Shown: piece by piece, positions 1 to 7,886 of the stretch
Layout of the letters: the number at the start of each line of letters is the position of its first letter
How positions within the stretch are numbered: position 1 is the first letter of the stretch
NCBI GenBank assembly: GCA_965216905.1
Contig: OZ244213.1
Location: 2,542,001 to 2,606,000 of the forward strand
Length of the DNA: 64,000 nt
From: G965216905 sp965216905
GTDB taxonomy: Bacteria; Actinomycetota; Acidimicrobiia; Spongiisociales; ZC4RG35
Direction: 5' to 3'
Position numbers and translations under genes: made by a program
The notes under the pieces: generated by a model
Database searches by the model: none
What the model saw: only the letters and a program-made list of their open reading frames with translations
Told to the model about the DNA's origin: nothing

Positions 1-1112
1 CTTCCGTCCGCCCAGGTGATGATCTCGAGCGGTATGTCGGCGGCGGACGGGGGTCCGGTGCTCGGGCCGAGGGCGCCCAGGCCTGCGACGCCGCGACCGC
101 AGTCGGTGCAGGGTTGGTTGAGGCCGTCGTGGCCAGGGCCGGCCGGTGCATCCCAGGCGATGCCCCAGTCGCCAACTGCGGCCCGGCGGATCGACCACGA
201 CGGATCGGCGTCGGTGATCGTCAGCAGTGGCACCGTCCGGTCGGCTTCGACGATGGACTCCAACTCCGAGTCACTCACCGGTTCACCCGCCCACGGTGCG
301 GTCCCGCCATCGGTGCGGACGACGTCGTCGGCGGTCCGGAGGGTCACCACCGTGGCGGCGCCCTCGACAAATCGCAGGGATTCGATTGTGTCCCGGACGC
401 CGGTCTCGTCGGGGGCCGTCACCTGATAGAGGCACGCCTGACCGGGGATCTGAACATCGGCGAGCCAGCGGGTCGCCGACGGATCGAGCCCTTCTGGATA
501 AGCGATCCAGCGGGAGCCGTCCTCGAGGACGACCTCCTCGTACCCGGGTCGCTCGAGAAGGCCGTCGGCGATGAGACCCACACCCCGAACGCTGTGGGTC
601 GTTCCGTCGGCGGTCTGCCAGGCGATGGCGTAGTCGGTCCCGTCGAGTGCGCGAACGTCGGCAACGCCCACCGGGGCCAGCGCCGAACACCAGTGCCGGG
701 AGGACGAACGATTCCATGTTTCGAGGACCACCTCCGGTGTGTCGGCGGCCGCCAGCGAAGCGTTGGACCAGGGTGCGCCTGCGGATGGCGCCGATGTGCG
801 TGTGGTGGCGGTGAGACCGTTGGTGGCGGTCGAAGGCGGCGTGGTGTCGGTCGTCACCGGTGCGGGCTCATCGAGCCTGACCGGATCGTCCGACGAGACG
901 ATCGGGACGACCAAGAGCGTTGCCATCACGGCCGCGGCCGAGATGATTGCGGTCATCCATGGAGGCCTTCTCCGAACCGGGAGCGCTGAGAGGGGCTCGA
1001 CGTCCTGATCCCGCTGCAGTCCATCGCCCACTTCGTTCCAGAATCCGGGCCGGTGGTCGGGCACGGGGAGCCGGTCGAGCAGCGTTCCGATGCGTTCGTC
1101 GCGATGGTTCAT
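1..1112 (-). CDS. Membrane-anchored partner of ECF sigma factor (anti-sigma-like), 3' end outside window
   Basis: About 370 codons are visible and the frame is still open at the left edge, so the C-terminus is missing. The ATG at 1112 overlaps the sigma-factor stop (ATGA), so the two genes are translationally coupled. The first ~52 residues are polar and include a PDHRPGFWNEV stretch; one hydrophobic segment follows at about residues 53-72 (TAIISAAAVMATLLVVPIVS). The rest is an extracellular-looking, acidic, Thr/Ala-rich region with a few cysteines. I infer an anti-sigma role from the single TM segment and the coupling to the sigma gene. I see no HxxxCxxC zinc anti-sigma motif, so the family is not proven; it could instead be an envelope sensor or effector under the sigma factor. 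Confidence 0.6.
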   Translation of the reverse strand, partial: MNHRDERIGTLLDRLPVPDHRPGFWNEVGDGLQRDQDVEPLSALPVRRRPPWMTAIISAAAVMATLLVVPIVSSDDPVRLDEPAPVTTDTTPPSTATNGLTATTRTSAPSAGAPWSNASLAAADTPEVVLETWNRSSSRHWCSALAPVGVADVRALDGTDYAIAWQTADGTTHSVRGVGLIADGLLERPGYEEVVLEDGSRWIAYPEGLDPSATRWLADVQIPGQACLYQVTAPDETGVRDTIESLRFVEGAATVVTLRTADDVVRTDGGTAPWAGEPVSDSELESIVEADRTVPLLTITDADPSWSIRRAAVGDWGIAWDAPAGPGHDGLNQPCTDCGRGVAGLGALGPSTGPPSAADIPLEIITWADG

Positions 1113-1651
1113 AGGGAGTCCTTCAGGGAGGCGCGCAGGGACGCTCGAGCTCGGCTGAGTCGTGACCGCACCGTTCCGACGGGGACTCCGACGATCGCGG
1201 CGACCTCGCCGTAGTCGAATCCGTCGACGTCGACGAGCATGACGACTGCCCGATGGGTCTCGGGGAGAGCGGCCAGTGCCCGGCCGACGTCGGTTCGCAA
1301 GCTCACCTCCTGCTCGAGGTGTTCGGTGGTGGGCGGTTCGAAGTCGAGGAGGCTCGTGGGGCGCTGCCTCCGAAGCTGATCGATACAAGCGTTGTGCACG
1401 ATGCGGTACAGCCAGGTGTTGAACGAGGCGTCGGCGCGGAAGCGGTCGATCGATCGAAAGGCTTTGAGGTACGCCTCCTGCAGGACGTCGTCCATTGCAT
1501 GGCGGTCTCCCAGCAGTCGGTAGGCGAGCGAGCGGAGGGCACGGTCGTAGCGGCGCACCAGGATGACGAACGCTCCGCCGTCGCCCGAGCGGGCCCGTTC
1601 CAGCAGCGCCGCCTCGCTCGCCGGGTCGTCCGGCTCGTCGTCTCCGATCAT
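1109..1651 (-). CDS. ECF-family RNA polymerase sigma factor
   Basis: Sigma-70 region 2 lies at about residues 20-85, with the core-binding and -10-recognition helices visible (FNTWLYRIVHNACIDQLRR). A short linker leads to region 4 at about 120-170 (ALPETHRAVVMLVDVDGFDY, then the helix-turn-helix VGVPVGTVRSRLSRAR). There is no region 3, as expected for ECF factors, and the length (180 aa from this ATG) is typical. In-frame GTG codons at 1663 and 1672 would add 4 or 7 residues. The stop overlaps the start of the membrane-anchored gene downstream, the usual arrangement for a sigma factor and its controller. The signal it answers to cannot be read from the sequence. Confidence 0.9.
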   Translation of the reverse strand: MIGDDEPDDPASEAALLERARSGDGGAFVILVRRYDRALRSLAYRLLGDRHAMDDVLQEAYLKAFRSIDRFRADASFNTWLYRIVHNACIDQLRRQRPTSLLDFEPPTTEHLEQEVSLRTDVGRALAALPETHRAVVMLVDVDGFDYGEVAAIVGVPVGTVRSRLSRARASLRASLKDSL

Positions 1652-1845
1652 GGATGGTTTCACGGTGAGCACCTACGGTTCGACGGCGTACCGCTCCCAA
1701 TCGTTCCACGGTGGCGACCGGCTCCCGGGCGAGTCCCGGTTCGAGAATGGACTAGTCCCTTCGGGCGGACCCAGGACGGTGCTCAGGATTCGCCCGTCCA
1801 GCCGTCGATGTCATGAGTGCACAGCGAGCAGACGAGGAGCAGACC

Positions 1846-2025
1846 GTGAAGCGCAACCGAGGCCTGAGTTGGGACAACGCCAAGAAGTACATCGCCGCCG
1901 GCGTGATCGCAGCCATGATGGCGATGCCCAGCGTGGCGATGGCCAAGCCGTCCAAGAGCACCAAGGCGGACGGGAAGGTCGTCAACGGTCCGATCATGGA
2001 GGCACGGAGCGTCAGCTGGAGCTGA
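1846..2025 (+). CDS. Small signal-peptide-bearing protein of unknown function
   Basis: A 59-residue protein divergent from the ECF sigma gene. I place the start at GTG 1846 because GAGGAG lies 6 bp upstream; an in-frame ATG at 1813 would add 11 residues but has no comparable ribosome site. The N-terminus is basic (KRNRGLSWDNAKKY), followed by a hydrophobic stretch (IAAGVIAAMMAMPSVAMA) ending in an AMA-type signal peptidase site. The mature part would be only about 25 polar residues rich in Lys and Ser. Its last 14 bp overlap the 3' end of the convergent TetR gene. I recognise no family; a small secreted protein is the simplest reading. Confidence 0.5.
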   Translation: MKRNRGLSWDNAKKYIAAGVIAAMMAMPSVAMAKPSKSTKADGKVVNGPIMEARSVSWS

Positions 2026-2608
2026 CGCCTTCCCCGGCGTTCAGGCCCCGGGTGACGAATCGAAACACTTCCTCCACGATCTCGGCGCGACCCATGGGGC
2101 CGTCCACTCGGTACCAGCGGTCGATCGCATTGACGATCGAGAGGATGAAGATCGCCGACAGCTTCGTGTCGATGGTGGGTGGCACGGCCCCATCGGCCAT
2201 GGCGTCGGCGATCGCCTTTCTGAAAGCTGCTTCGTAGCGGTCTCGAGCCTCGACGACAACCACGCGATGCTGCTCGTCGAGCGATCGTGCTTCGTTGAGA
2301 AACGTCCGTGCCTCGTCCACGTGGTCGAGCACGACGTCGACGTGTCCGGCGATCAGCGCCCGCAGTCGTTCGAGCGGAGTCCCTTCCAGCGACTCGGCCT
2401 GCCGGGCCGACGCCTCGAACAGCGCGGCGCCTCTCAACACGACCGCCACCAGCAGATCCTCCTTGGAACGGATGTGCGAGTACAACGAACTCCCCTGGAG
2501 TCCGAGTTCGCGACCCAGGTCCCGCATCGAGGTGCCGTGGTAGCCGCGGTCGGCAAACATCCGGCCGGCGACGCGCACGACGTCGGCGCGTGAGTTGCGG
2601 GTGGTCAC
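2012..2608 (-). CDS. TetR-family repressor, probable PaaR-type regulator of the phenylacetate operon
   Basis: 198 aa. The N-terminal TetR helix-turn-helix spans about residues 8-55 (AGRMFADRGYHGTSMRDLGR, then SSLYSHIRSKEDLL); the helical C-terminus is a ligand and dimer domain. GTG start. It lies 12 bp after the paaE stop on the same strand, as the last gene of the paa operon. TetR-family PaaR proteins that release DNA on binding phenylacetyl-CoA are known in other bacteria; assigning that ligand here rests on position and on the palindrome in the paaA promoter. If correct, the regulator represses its own synthesis as well as the epoxidase genes. Confidence 0.85.
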   Translation of the reverse strand: MTTRNSRADVVRVAGRMFADRGYHGTSMRDLGRELGLQGSSLYSHIRSKEDLLVAVVLRGAALFEASARQAESLEGTPLERLRALIAGHVDVVLDHVDEARTFLNEARSLDEQHRVVVVEARDRYEAAFRKAIADAMADGAVPPTIDTKLSAIFILSIVNAIDRWYRVDGPMGRAEIVEEVFRFVTRGLNAGEGVSSS

Positions 2609-2620
2609 GGTCGTGGCCCC

Positions 2621-3685
2621 TCAGCGCTGGTCGAAGTCGACGACGACCCGGTCTCCGTCTGGTCGGGCTTGGCAGGTGAGGGTGAACCCTTGTTCGAGGT
2701 CAGACCCGACGAGGGCATAGTTCTTGTCCATCGTCACATCGCCTTCCAGGACTCGTGCCTTGCAGGAGGCGCACATGCCACCGCGGCACGAGTACGGAAG
2801 CTCGGAGCGGACCTGCAGCGCCGCGTCGAGGATGGACGTGGTCCGGTCCATCTGGATGGTCGACGACCTCCCATCGAGTGTGAACTGCAGCGTGACGTCA
2901 CCGCTGGTCTCCTCCTCCCGAATCGGTGCCGATCCGGTCCCCTCCGAGAAGAACAGTTCGTCGTGAATCGAGTCGGCTGGGACGCCGCGCGTCTCGATGA
3001 AGCTGCGGGCCACCTCCACCATTCCCTGCGGGCCGCAGAGAAACCACTCGTCGACGCTCGAGAAGTCGATCAACGTGCGGAACAAGGCCTCGAGTCGCTC
3101 GGCATCGATCCGGCCGCTCAGGAGTGGAACGGTGTCTTCGCGGCTGAGGACGTGGATGAGGTGCAATCGGGTCGGGTACCGGTCCTTCAGTCCCTCCAAC
3201 TCGTCGAGAAACATGACCGTATTGGCACGCCGGTTGCCGTACACCACCGTCCAGGTCGAGCCCGGTTCCGACTCCAAGGAGGTGGAGACGAGCGAGAGGA
3301 CGGGGGTGATGCCGCTGCCCGCCACCACGGCACAGCGATGCTTGGCCGCTTCACCGTCGGGGATGATGGTGAAGTCACCGATCGGTGGCATGACCTCGAC
3401 GTGGTCTCCGGCTGCCAGCCGGCTGGTCGCCCAGGTCGAGAAGCGACCGCCGGGGAGGCGCCGGATGCCCACCCGGAGCTTCCCCGAGTTGGCGTTGGCG
3501 CAGATCGAGTAGCTGCGTTGGGTGTCCTCACCGTCGATGGGCGCCTTGACGATGACGTGCTGGCCCGGCAGGTACCGAAACGTGTCGTGGAGTTCGACGG
3601 GAACGTCGAAGGTCACCGCCACCGAGTCATCGGTGAGCTCGGTGACCTCCGTGACGCGGAGGGCATGAAACTCGAGCTGGGCCAC
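2621..3685 (-). CDS. paaE: 1,2-phenylacetyl-CoA epoxidase, reductase subunit PaaE
   Basis: 354 aa from GTG 3685; this start has AAGGAG 9 bp upstream, inside the end of paaD. The N-terminal half is a ferredoxin-reductase FAD domain (RSYSICANANSGKLRVG), then an NAD(P)H domain (AVVAGSGITPVLSLV, WFLCGPQGMVE). The C-terminal ~90 residues are a plant-type 2Fe-2S ferredoxin with the ligands in CRGGMCASC and a fourth Cys in LTCQARPDGD. PaaE passes electrons from NADPH to the di-iron PaaA subunit during epoxidation of phenylacetyl-CoA. It is the fifth gene of paaABCDE. Confidence 0.95.
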   Translation of the reverse strand: MAQLEFHALRVTEVTELTDDSVAVTFDVPVELHDTFRYLPGQHVIVKAPIDGEDTQRSYSICANANSGKLRVGIRRLPGGRFSTWATSRLAAGDHVEVMPPIGDFTIIPDGEAAKHRCAVVAGSGITPVLSLVSTSLESEPGSTWTVVYGNRRANTVMFLDELEGLKDRYPTRLHLIHVLSREDTVPLLSGRIDAERLEALFRTLIDFSSVDEWFLCGPQGMVEVARSFIETRGVPADSIHDELFFSEGTGSAPIREEETSGDVTLQFTLDGRSSTIQMDRTTSILDAALQVRSELPYSCRGGMCASCKARVLEGDVTMDKNYALVGSDLEQGFTLTCQARPDGDRVVVDFDQR

Positions 3686-3687
3686 GT

Positions 3688-4149
3688 TCAGATCTCCTTG
3701 AACCGGTCGAACGGCTCGCCGCACGAGCCGCAAACCATCAGTGCCTTACAGGCGGTCGTTCCGAATGGAGTGATTTCGGTCACGTCGCCCGAGCGACATC
3801 GGGGGCATTGCGTCGAGGGGGACGGGGGAGCGATCGCCGACGCTTCCAGCATGCGGCGGCCGCGCTCGCTCATCCAATCGGTCGTCCACGCCGGGGCGAG
3901 GACGGTGCGTACCTCGATCGACTCGAACCCGGCCGCAACCAGCTCCCTCTCGATGTCCTCGCGGATCGTCCGCATCGCCGGGCATCCCGAGTAGGTGGGT
4001 GTGATCGTGACGATGACCGTGCCGCCGGCTTCGTACTCGACATCCCGCAGAATCCCCATGTCTTCGATCGTGAGCGCCGGGATCTCGGGGTCGACGACCG
4101 ATGCGGCCGTCGAGCGGGCCAGCTCCAGGTCGGGCACGGTCGTCACCAT
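3688..4149 (-). CDS. paaD: Phenylacetyl-CoA epoxidase assembly protein PaaD
   Basis: 153 aa. Residues 1-100 form a MIP18/DUF59-type domain (VVDPEIPALTIEDMGILRDV, TPTYSGCPAM). The C-terminus is a zinc-ribbon-like tail with CPRC, TACK and CGSCGEPFD. PaaD is needed to mature the epoxidase, by analogy with other DUF59 proteins in iron or Fe-S delivery. The ATG at 4149 overlaps the paaC stop (ATGGTGA), and the stop lies 3 bp before the GTG of paaE, so translation is coupled on both sides. Confidence 0.93.
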   Translation of the reverse strand: MVTTVPDLELARSTAASVVDPEIPALTIEDMGILRDVEYEAGGTVIVTITPTYSGCPAMRTIREDIERELVAAGFESIEVRTVLAPAWTTDWMSERGRRMLEASAIAPPSPSTQCPRCRSGDVTEITPFGTTACKALMVCGSCGEPFDRFKEI

Positions 4150-4982
4150 CGGAGGCCCGGCATGGAACGCTGGAGCCACTGCATCTCGGCGAGGAGGTGG
4201 CCGAGGTGTTCGGTGTGGAACCCGGTGCGGCCGCCCATGCGCTGCATGGAGGTGTCGGGCACGGAGAGTCCGGCCTGCTCGAAGACGGCGAGGATCCGTT
4301 GCTCCCACTCGGGCCGCAGGTCCGCCGGGTCGACGGCGACCCCCACTTCGACCATGGCCCGGTCGATGTCGTCGGCGACGAACGGCTCTGCGGTGAACCG
4401 CCACAGTCGATCGATCGCGGCTTGTGCCCGGGCATGGGACTCGTCGGTGCCGTCGCCGAGCCGGATCGTCCATGTCGTCCAGTGGCGGACGTGGTAGGTG
4501 GTCTCCTTGATGGCTTTGCCGGCGATGGCGGCCAGTGTGCGGTCGACCGAGGACCCGAGTCGATCCCACAGCCCCAGCTGATACGTATCGAAGAGGAGCG
4601 ATCGAATCGTGGTGTCGGCGAAGTCGCCATTGGGTTGTTCGACGAGCAGGAGGTTGGAGAACTCCCGCTCGGTGCGGAACATCGACAGATCGTCCTCGGA
4701 CCGACCGGATCCTTCGAGCCGGCCGGCATGGTCGTAGAGCATCCGTGCCCGGCCGAGGTGGTCGAGCCCGAGATTTCCCATGGCGATGTCCTCCTCCAAC
4801 TCCGGACCGTGAGAGATCCAGGCTCCCAGCCGTTGGGCCAGGACCATCTCGTCGTCGGCGTGGCGGAGGACATACGCCATGTGCGGGGGAGCGTTCATGC
4901 CCGGCATACCCTGCGGTGCTCCTGCCAGGATCGACTCGGTTCCCGTCGAATCGTCGGTGCGCGGTGACGATTCGTCGCTCAC
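4143..4982 (-). CDS. paaC: Phenylacetyl-CoA epoxidase structural subunit PaaC
   Basis: 279 aa from GTG 4982, which overlaps the paaB stop (GTGA). Two ATG codons about 25-30 residues downstream, nearer the conserved AYVLRHADDEMVLAQRLGAW, are possible alternative starts and would give the more usual ~250 aa. The fold is an all-helical ferritin-like protein resembling PaaA, here with NLGLDHLGRARMLYDHAGR and AIKETTYHVRHW. In known systems PaaC lacks the catalytic di-iron centre and forms the stable A-C core. It sits between paaB and paaD in the standard order. Confidence 0.93.
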   Translation of the reverse strand: MSDESSPRTDDSTGTESILAGAPQGMPGMNAPPHMAYVLRHADDEMVLAQRLGAWISHGPELEEDIAMGNLGLDHLGRARMLYDHAGRLEGSGRSEDDLSMFRTEREFSNLLLVEQPNGDFADTTIRSLLFDTYQLGLWDRLGSSVDRTLAAIAGKAIKETTYHVRHWTTWTIRLGDGTDESHARAQAAIDRLWRFTAEPFVADDIDRAMVEVGVAVDPADLRPEWEQRILAVFEQAGLSVPDTSMQRMGGRTGFHTEHLGHLLAEMQWLQRSMPGLRW

Positions 4983-5326
4983 ATGTGCCCCACTTCCTCG
5001 GGAATCTCGTAGTAGGTCGCCTGCCGGAACGGCTTGGCATTGGCCTCGAAGATCGCTTCCGCCTCTTCCGGATCGAACGCCGAGACCGCGCTGGACGGCA
5101 CCACCCACACGCTCACGCCCTCGGTTCGGCGCGTGTACACATCCCGGGCGTGCTGGAGTGCGGTCTCCGAGTCGGCCGCGTGGAGGCTCCCGGCGTGGAC
5201 ATGAGCCATCCCCCGACGCGAGCGGACGAAGACCTCCCACATCGGCCACGCATCGCCGGCTGCGCCATCCAGCGTGGCGTCGACTGGTCCTTCCTCGCCG
5301 GGTGCCGTGTGAATCTCGTATGGCAT
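4979..5326 (-). CDS. paaB: Phenylacetyl-CoA epoxidase bridging subunit PaaB
   Basis: 115 aa, typical for PaaB (about 95-115). Visible features are WEVFVRSRRGMAHVHAGSLH and the aromatic AFDPEEAEAIFEANAKPFRQ. PaaB is a small subunit bridging the A-C heterodimers in the epoxidase complex. The ATG at 5326 overlaps the paaA stop as TGATG, and its own stop overlaps the paaC start, so the operon order paaA-B-C-D-E is intact and tightly coupled. Confidence 0.93.
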   Translation of the reverse strand: MPYEIHTAPGEEGPVDATLDGAAGDAWPMWEVFVRSRRGMAHVHAGSLHAADSETALQHARDVYTRRTEGVSVWVVPSSAVSAFDPEEAEAIFEANAKPFRQATYYEIPEEVGHM

Positions 5327-6285
5327 CACGCCACCTCCGATGCTCGAGTTGCCCGTCGGGCGGCGACCTTGGCTGCATGGGCGGTGGCAGCCTCCCGGAC
5401 CCAGGTTCCTTCGTCCCATGCGGTCCGTTTGCGTTCGATGCGTTCCCGACTCATGGGACCGTTGCCCTTGACGACCCTCCAGAACTCGTCCCAATCGATC
5501 TCGCCATGGTCGTAATGGCCACGCGCCTCGTTCCATCGGAGATCCGGATCGGGAATCTGCAGTCCCAGGTATTCGGCCTGCGGCACCGTCATGTCGATGA
5601 ACTGCTGGCGAAGGTCGTCGTTCGAGACCCGCTTGATCTTCCATGCCATCGACTGCGCCGAGTGCACGGAGTCGGCATCGCTCGGCCCGAACATCATCAG
5701 CGATGGCCACCACCAGCGATCCAAGGCGTCCTGAGCCATCTGGCGTTGCTCCGGCGTTCCGTGGCTGAGAGCGATCATGATCTCGTAGCCCTGCCGTTGA
5801 TGGAAGGACTCTTCCTTGCAAATCCGCACCATCGCTCGCGAGTACGGACCATACGAGCAGCGAGTCAGCATGACTTGGTTGGTGATGGCCGCTCCATCGA
5901 CCAACCAGCCGATGGTTCCCATGTCGGCCCAGCTCAGCGTGGGGTAGTTGAAGATCGACGAGTACTTGTGCCGGCCGTCATGGAGCATCGAGACCATCTC
6001 GCCTCGGCTGACCCCGAGTGTCTCGGCTGCCGAGTAGAGGTAGAGGCCGTGGCCGGCCTCGTCCTGGACCTTGGCCATCAGGATCGCCTTGCGTTCGAGG
6101 GTCGGCGCCCGGGTGATCCAGTTGCCCTCGGGCTGCATGCCGATGACCTCCGAGTGGGCATGTTGGGCGATTTGGCGGATGAGGGTCTGCCGGTAGCCGT
6201 CGGGCATCCAGTCGGCGGGTTCGACCTTGTCGTCCGCATCGATGATCGCCTCGAAACGGTCTTCCGGGGTGGTGGCGGCACGCAT
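5326..6285 (-). CDS. paaA: 1,2-phenylacetyl-CoA epoxidase catalytic subunit PaaA
   Basis: 319 aa, full length. A ferritin-like di-iron oxygenase with carboxylate/His motifs VQDEAGHGLYLYSAAET and KEESFHQRQGYEIM. It converts phenylacetyl-CoA to the ring-1,2-epoxide, the committed step of aerobic phenylacetate catabolism. First gene of paaABCDE-tetR. The start ATG is 6 bp downstream of a TAGTCT -10 box, so the transcript is probably leaderless. Downstream pathway genes (paaG, paaZ, paaJ, paaH and the ligase paaK) are not in this window and must lie elsewhere or be absent. Confidence 0.96.
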   Translation of the reverse strand: MRAATTPEDRFEAIIDADDKVEPADWMPDGYRQTLIRQIAQHAHSEVIGMQPEGNWITRAPTLERKAILMAKVQDEAGHGLYLYSAAETLGVSRGEMVSMLHDGRHKYSSIFNYPTLSWADMGTIGWLVDGAAITNQVMLTRCSYGPYSRAMVRICKEESFHQRQGYEIMIALSHGTPEQRQMAQDALDRWWWPSLMMFGPSDADSVHSAQSMAWKIKRVSNDDLRQQFIDMTVPQAEYLGLQIPDPDLRWNEARGHYDHGEIDWDEFWRVVKGNGPMSRERIERKRTAWDEGTWVREAATAHAAKVAARRATRASEVA

Positions 6286-6291
6286 GGCACC

Positions 6292-6320
6292 AGACTAACG
6301 AACGATCGTTCGGGTAACAA
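6292..6320 (-). promoter_or_regulatory. paaA promoter with palindromic TetR-type operator in the spacer
   Basis: On the minus strand: TTGTTA (-35, 6315-6320), a 17-bp spacer, then TAGTCT (-10, 6292-6297), 6 bp before the paaA ATG. The spacer contains the perfect 14-bp palindrome CGAACGATCGTTCG (6299-6312). A repressor bound there would block polymerase directly. The TetR gene at the end of the operon is the obvious candidate. Confidence 0.8.
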
Positions 6321-6421
6321 CCGGCCCCGCGAGCGCCTGGCGGGGGCAGCTGGTCGAGCGGGCTCGTGGTTGCCACCGGGCCGTGCTTGGCTGAGAGCAG
6401 CACTCATCAAGGGAGGAATCC

Positions 6422-7105
6422 ATGTCCAAATCGACGCTGGAACGGGTGGCGTACGGTGCCATCGGCGCACCGGTGACCACCGTGCGTCAGATGCTGAAGA
6501 AGCTCGAGGAGGCGCGCCAGATCGTCGAGCGCGCCGGAGACCGGCTGAGCGACGCATCGCAACGAGAACTGGAAGCCTGGGCCAAGGAGGGCGAGGCGAT
6601 CGTCGATCGAATCGCCGGTCGCGTGCGCAGCGGCGTCCCCGAGGAAGTGACAACCGCTACCACCGTCGTGGGCGACACCATGCGGACGGCCACGACGATG
6701 CTCTCCGAGCCCACCATCGCCCTGGCCAGCATCAAAGGAATCGGCCCGGCGTCGGCCGAGAAGCTCCAAAAGGCCGGGGTGCTCACTACCAACGCGCTGG
6801 TAGAACGGGTGGGCGACACCCAGACGGCGCAACGGCTCGCCGAGACCACCGGCCTGTCGCTCGATCGCCTCCAATCGTGGGCGGAGCGCGCCGACCTCAC
6901 CCGGGTCAAAGGAGTCGGGCACGAGTATCGCAAACTCCTCCAGTGGACCGGCGTGGGTACGATCTCGGAGCTGGCGAGGGCCCGGCCGGCCGAGCTGGCG
7001 AAGCAGCTCTCCGACAAGGCATCGGAGCTCGATGTCGACATGCCCGTCCCGTCGTCGGACACCGTTCGCAGTTGGATTCAGTCTGCCAGGGGCCTGCTCG
7101 GCTGA
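6422..7105 (+). CDS. DUF4332-like helix-hairpin-helix protein with a helical N-terminal region
   Basis: 227 aa with a good ribosome site (GGGAGG, 6 bp before ATG). Residues 1-100 are predicted amphipathic helices (MLKKLEEARQIVERAG, REAEAW-like stretches) of the kind seen in phasins and other granule- or membrane-coating proteins. Residues ~100-180 carry two helix-hairpin-helix-like repeats, SIKGIGPASAEKLQKAGV and TRVKGVGHEYRKLLQWTGVG, matching the DUF4332 pattern. The family has no firm function; DNA or nucleic-acid binding by the hairpins is plausible. Monocistronic as far as I can see. Confidence 0.7.
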   Translation: MSKSTLERVAYGAIGAPVTTVRQMLKKLEEARQIVERAGDRLSDASQRELEAWAKEGEAIVDRIAGRVRSGVPEEVTTATTVVGDTMRTATTMLSEPTIALASIKGIGPASAEKLQKAGVLTTNALVERVGDTQTAQRLAETTGLSLDRLQSWAERADLTRVKGVGHEYRKLLQWTGVGTISELARARPAELAKQLSDKASELDVDMPVPSSDTVRSWIQSARGLLG

Positions 7106-7225
7106 CTTGGTGCGATCGTTCGGTCACAATCCGCCGGATGCTCCGGCGTCCCGGCAATGGGGTGGCGCGCATCCCTGACGGCCGAGGATCATCAGCGGGA
7201 TCGATTCATCCGGGCGCCTCGTTCC

Positions 7226-7231
7226 TAGAGT
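7226..7231 (+). promoter_or_regulatory. -10 box TAGAGT, leaderless start of the PH-domain pair
   Basis: TAGAGT ends 7 bp before the ATG at 7239 and no Shine-Dalgarno sequence is present, so transcription probably begins at or near the start codon. Confidence 0.55.
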
Positions 7232-7238
7232 TGGGGCG

Positions 7239-7886
7239 ATGACGGAGTTCCAGTCGCTCGACCCTCGCGTGTTGCGGGTGTGGCGTCTCGGAGCTGCGAT
7301 CCCCTTGCTCGTGGTCCTGGCGGGAGTCGTCGTCGCCGGGATGGTGGTGAACGGCTGGCTGGTCTGGGTCATCGGTCTAGCGGTGTTCGCCGTCGTGGCG
7401 ATCAGTGCGATCGTGTTTCCCGGGATGGAGTATCGACGCTGGTCGTACGCGCTCCGCCCCCATGATCTGGTGCTCAGGCACGGGGTGGTCATCCACGTCG
7501 AGCGCATGGTGCCCCGCACCCGGATCCAGCACGTCGACCTCGTCGAGGGCGCACTGGATCGATGGCTCGGGCTGGCCAGGCTCAGAATCTTCACCGCCGG
7601 GTCCTCGACCGCCGACGTGGCGGTGCCCGGGCTGGCACGACCGGTGGCGGAGCGGCTCCGAGACGAGCTGTTGTCCTGGGTGGAGGACCGCTCGCCGGTA
7701 GTGCAGCCAGACCGCGATACCCGGGCTGGCGGACCGGGGCCGGCGGCGTTCGATCCGGACACCGCCGATTTGCCATCGGTGAGGACGACGAACGATGGAG
7801 TCGGACACGGAGCCGACCTGGGCGGCGGTGCCGAAATGGGATCCGAAGACGGCCCAGGCTCGATGGCTGACGGTCCATCGTCATGA
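7239..7886 (+). CDS. PH-domain (YdbS-like) membrane protein
   Basis: 215 aa. Two adjacent hydrophobic segments at about 15-60 (LLVVLAGVVVAGMVVNGWLV, VIGLAVFAVVAISAIVF), then a bacterial PH-like (bPH2/DUF304) domain at about 65-150 with RWSYALRPHDLVLRHGVV and RTRIQHVDLVEG. The C-terminal ~60 residues are low-complexity and acidic. The gene overlaps the next, larger PH protein (ATGA), the usual YdbS-YdbT pairing. In Bacillus these proteins are linked to bacteriocin tolerance and envelope stress; the role here is unknown. Confidence 0.85.
   Translation: MTEFQSLDPRVLRVWRLGAAIPLLVVLAGVVVAGMVVNGWLVWVIGLAVFAVVAISAIVFPGMEYRRWSYALRPHDLVLRHGVVIHVERMVPRTRIQHVDLVEGALDRWLGLARLRIFTAGSSTADVAVPGLARPVAERLRDELLSWVEDRSPVVQPDRDTRAGGPGPAAFDPDTADLPSVRTTNDGVGHGADLGGGAEMGSEDGPGSMADGPSS

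Noticed and set aside
7113..7130. Second copy of a paa-type operator (CGATCGTTCGG, like the paaA spacer)
   Set aside because: Only half of the palindrome is present and no gene starts downstream on the matching strand; similar 11-mers are expected by chance in this GC-rich sequence.
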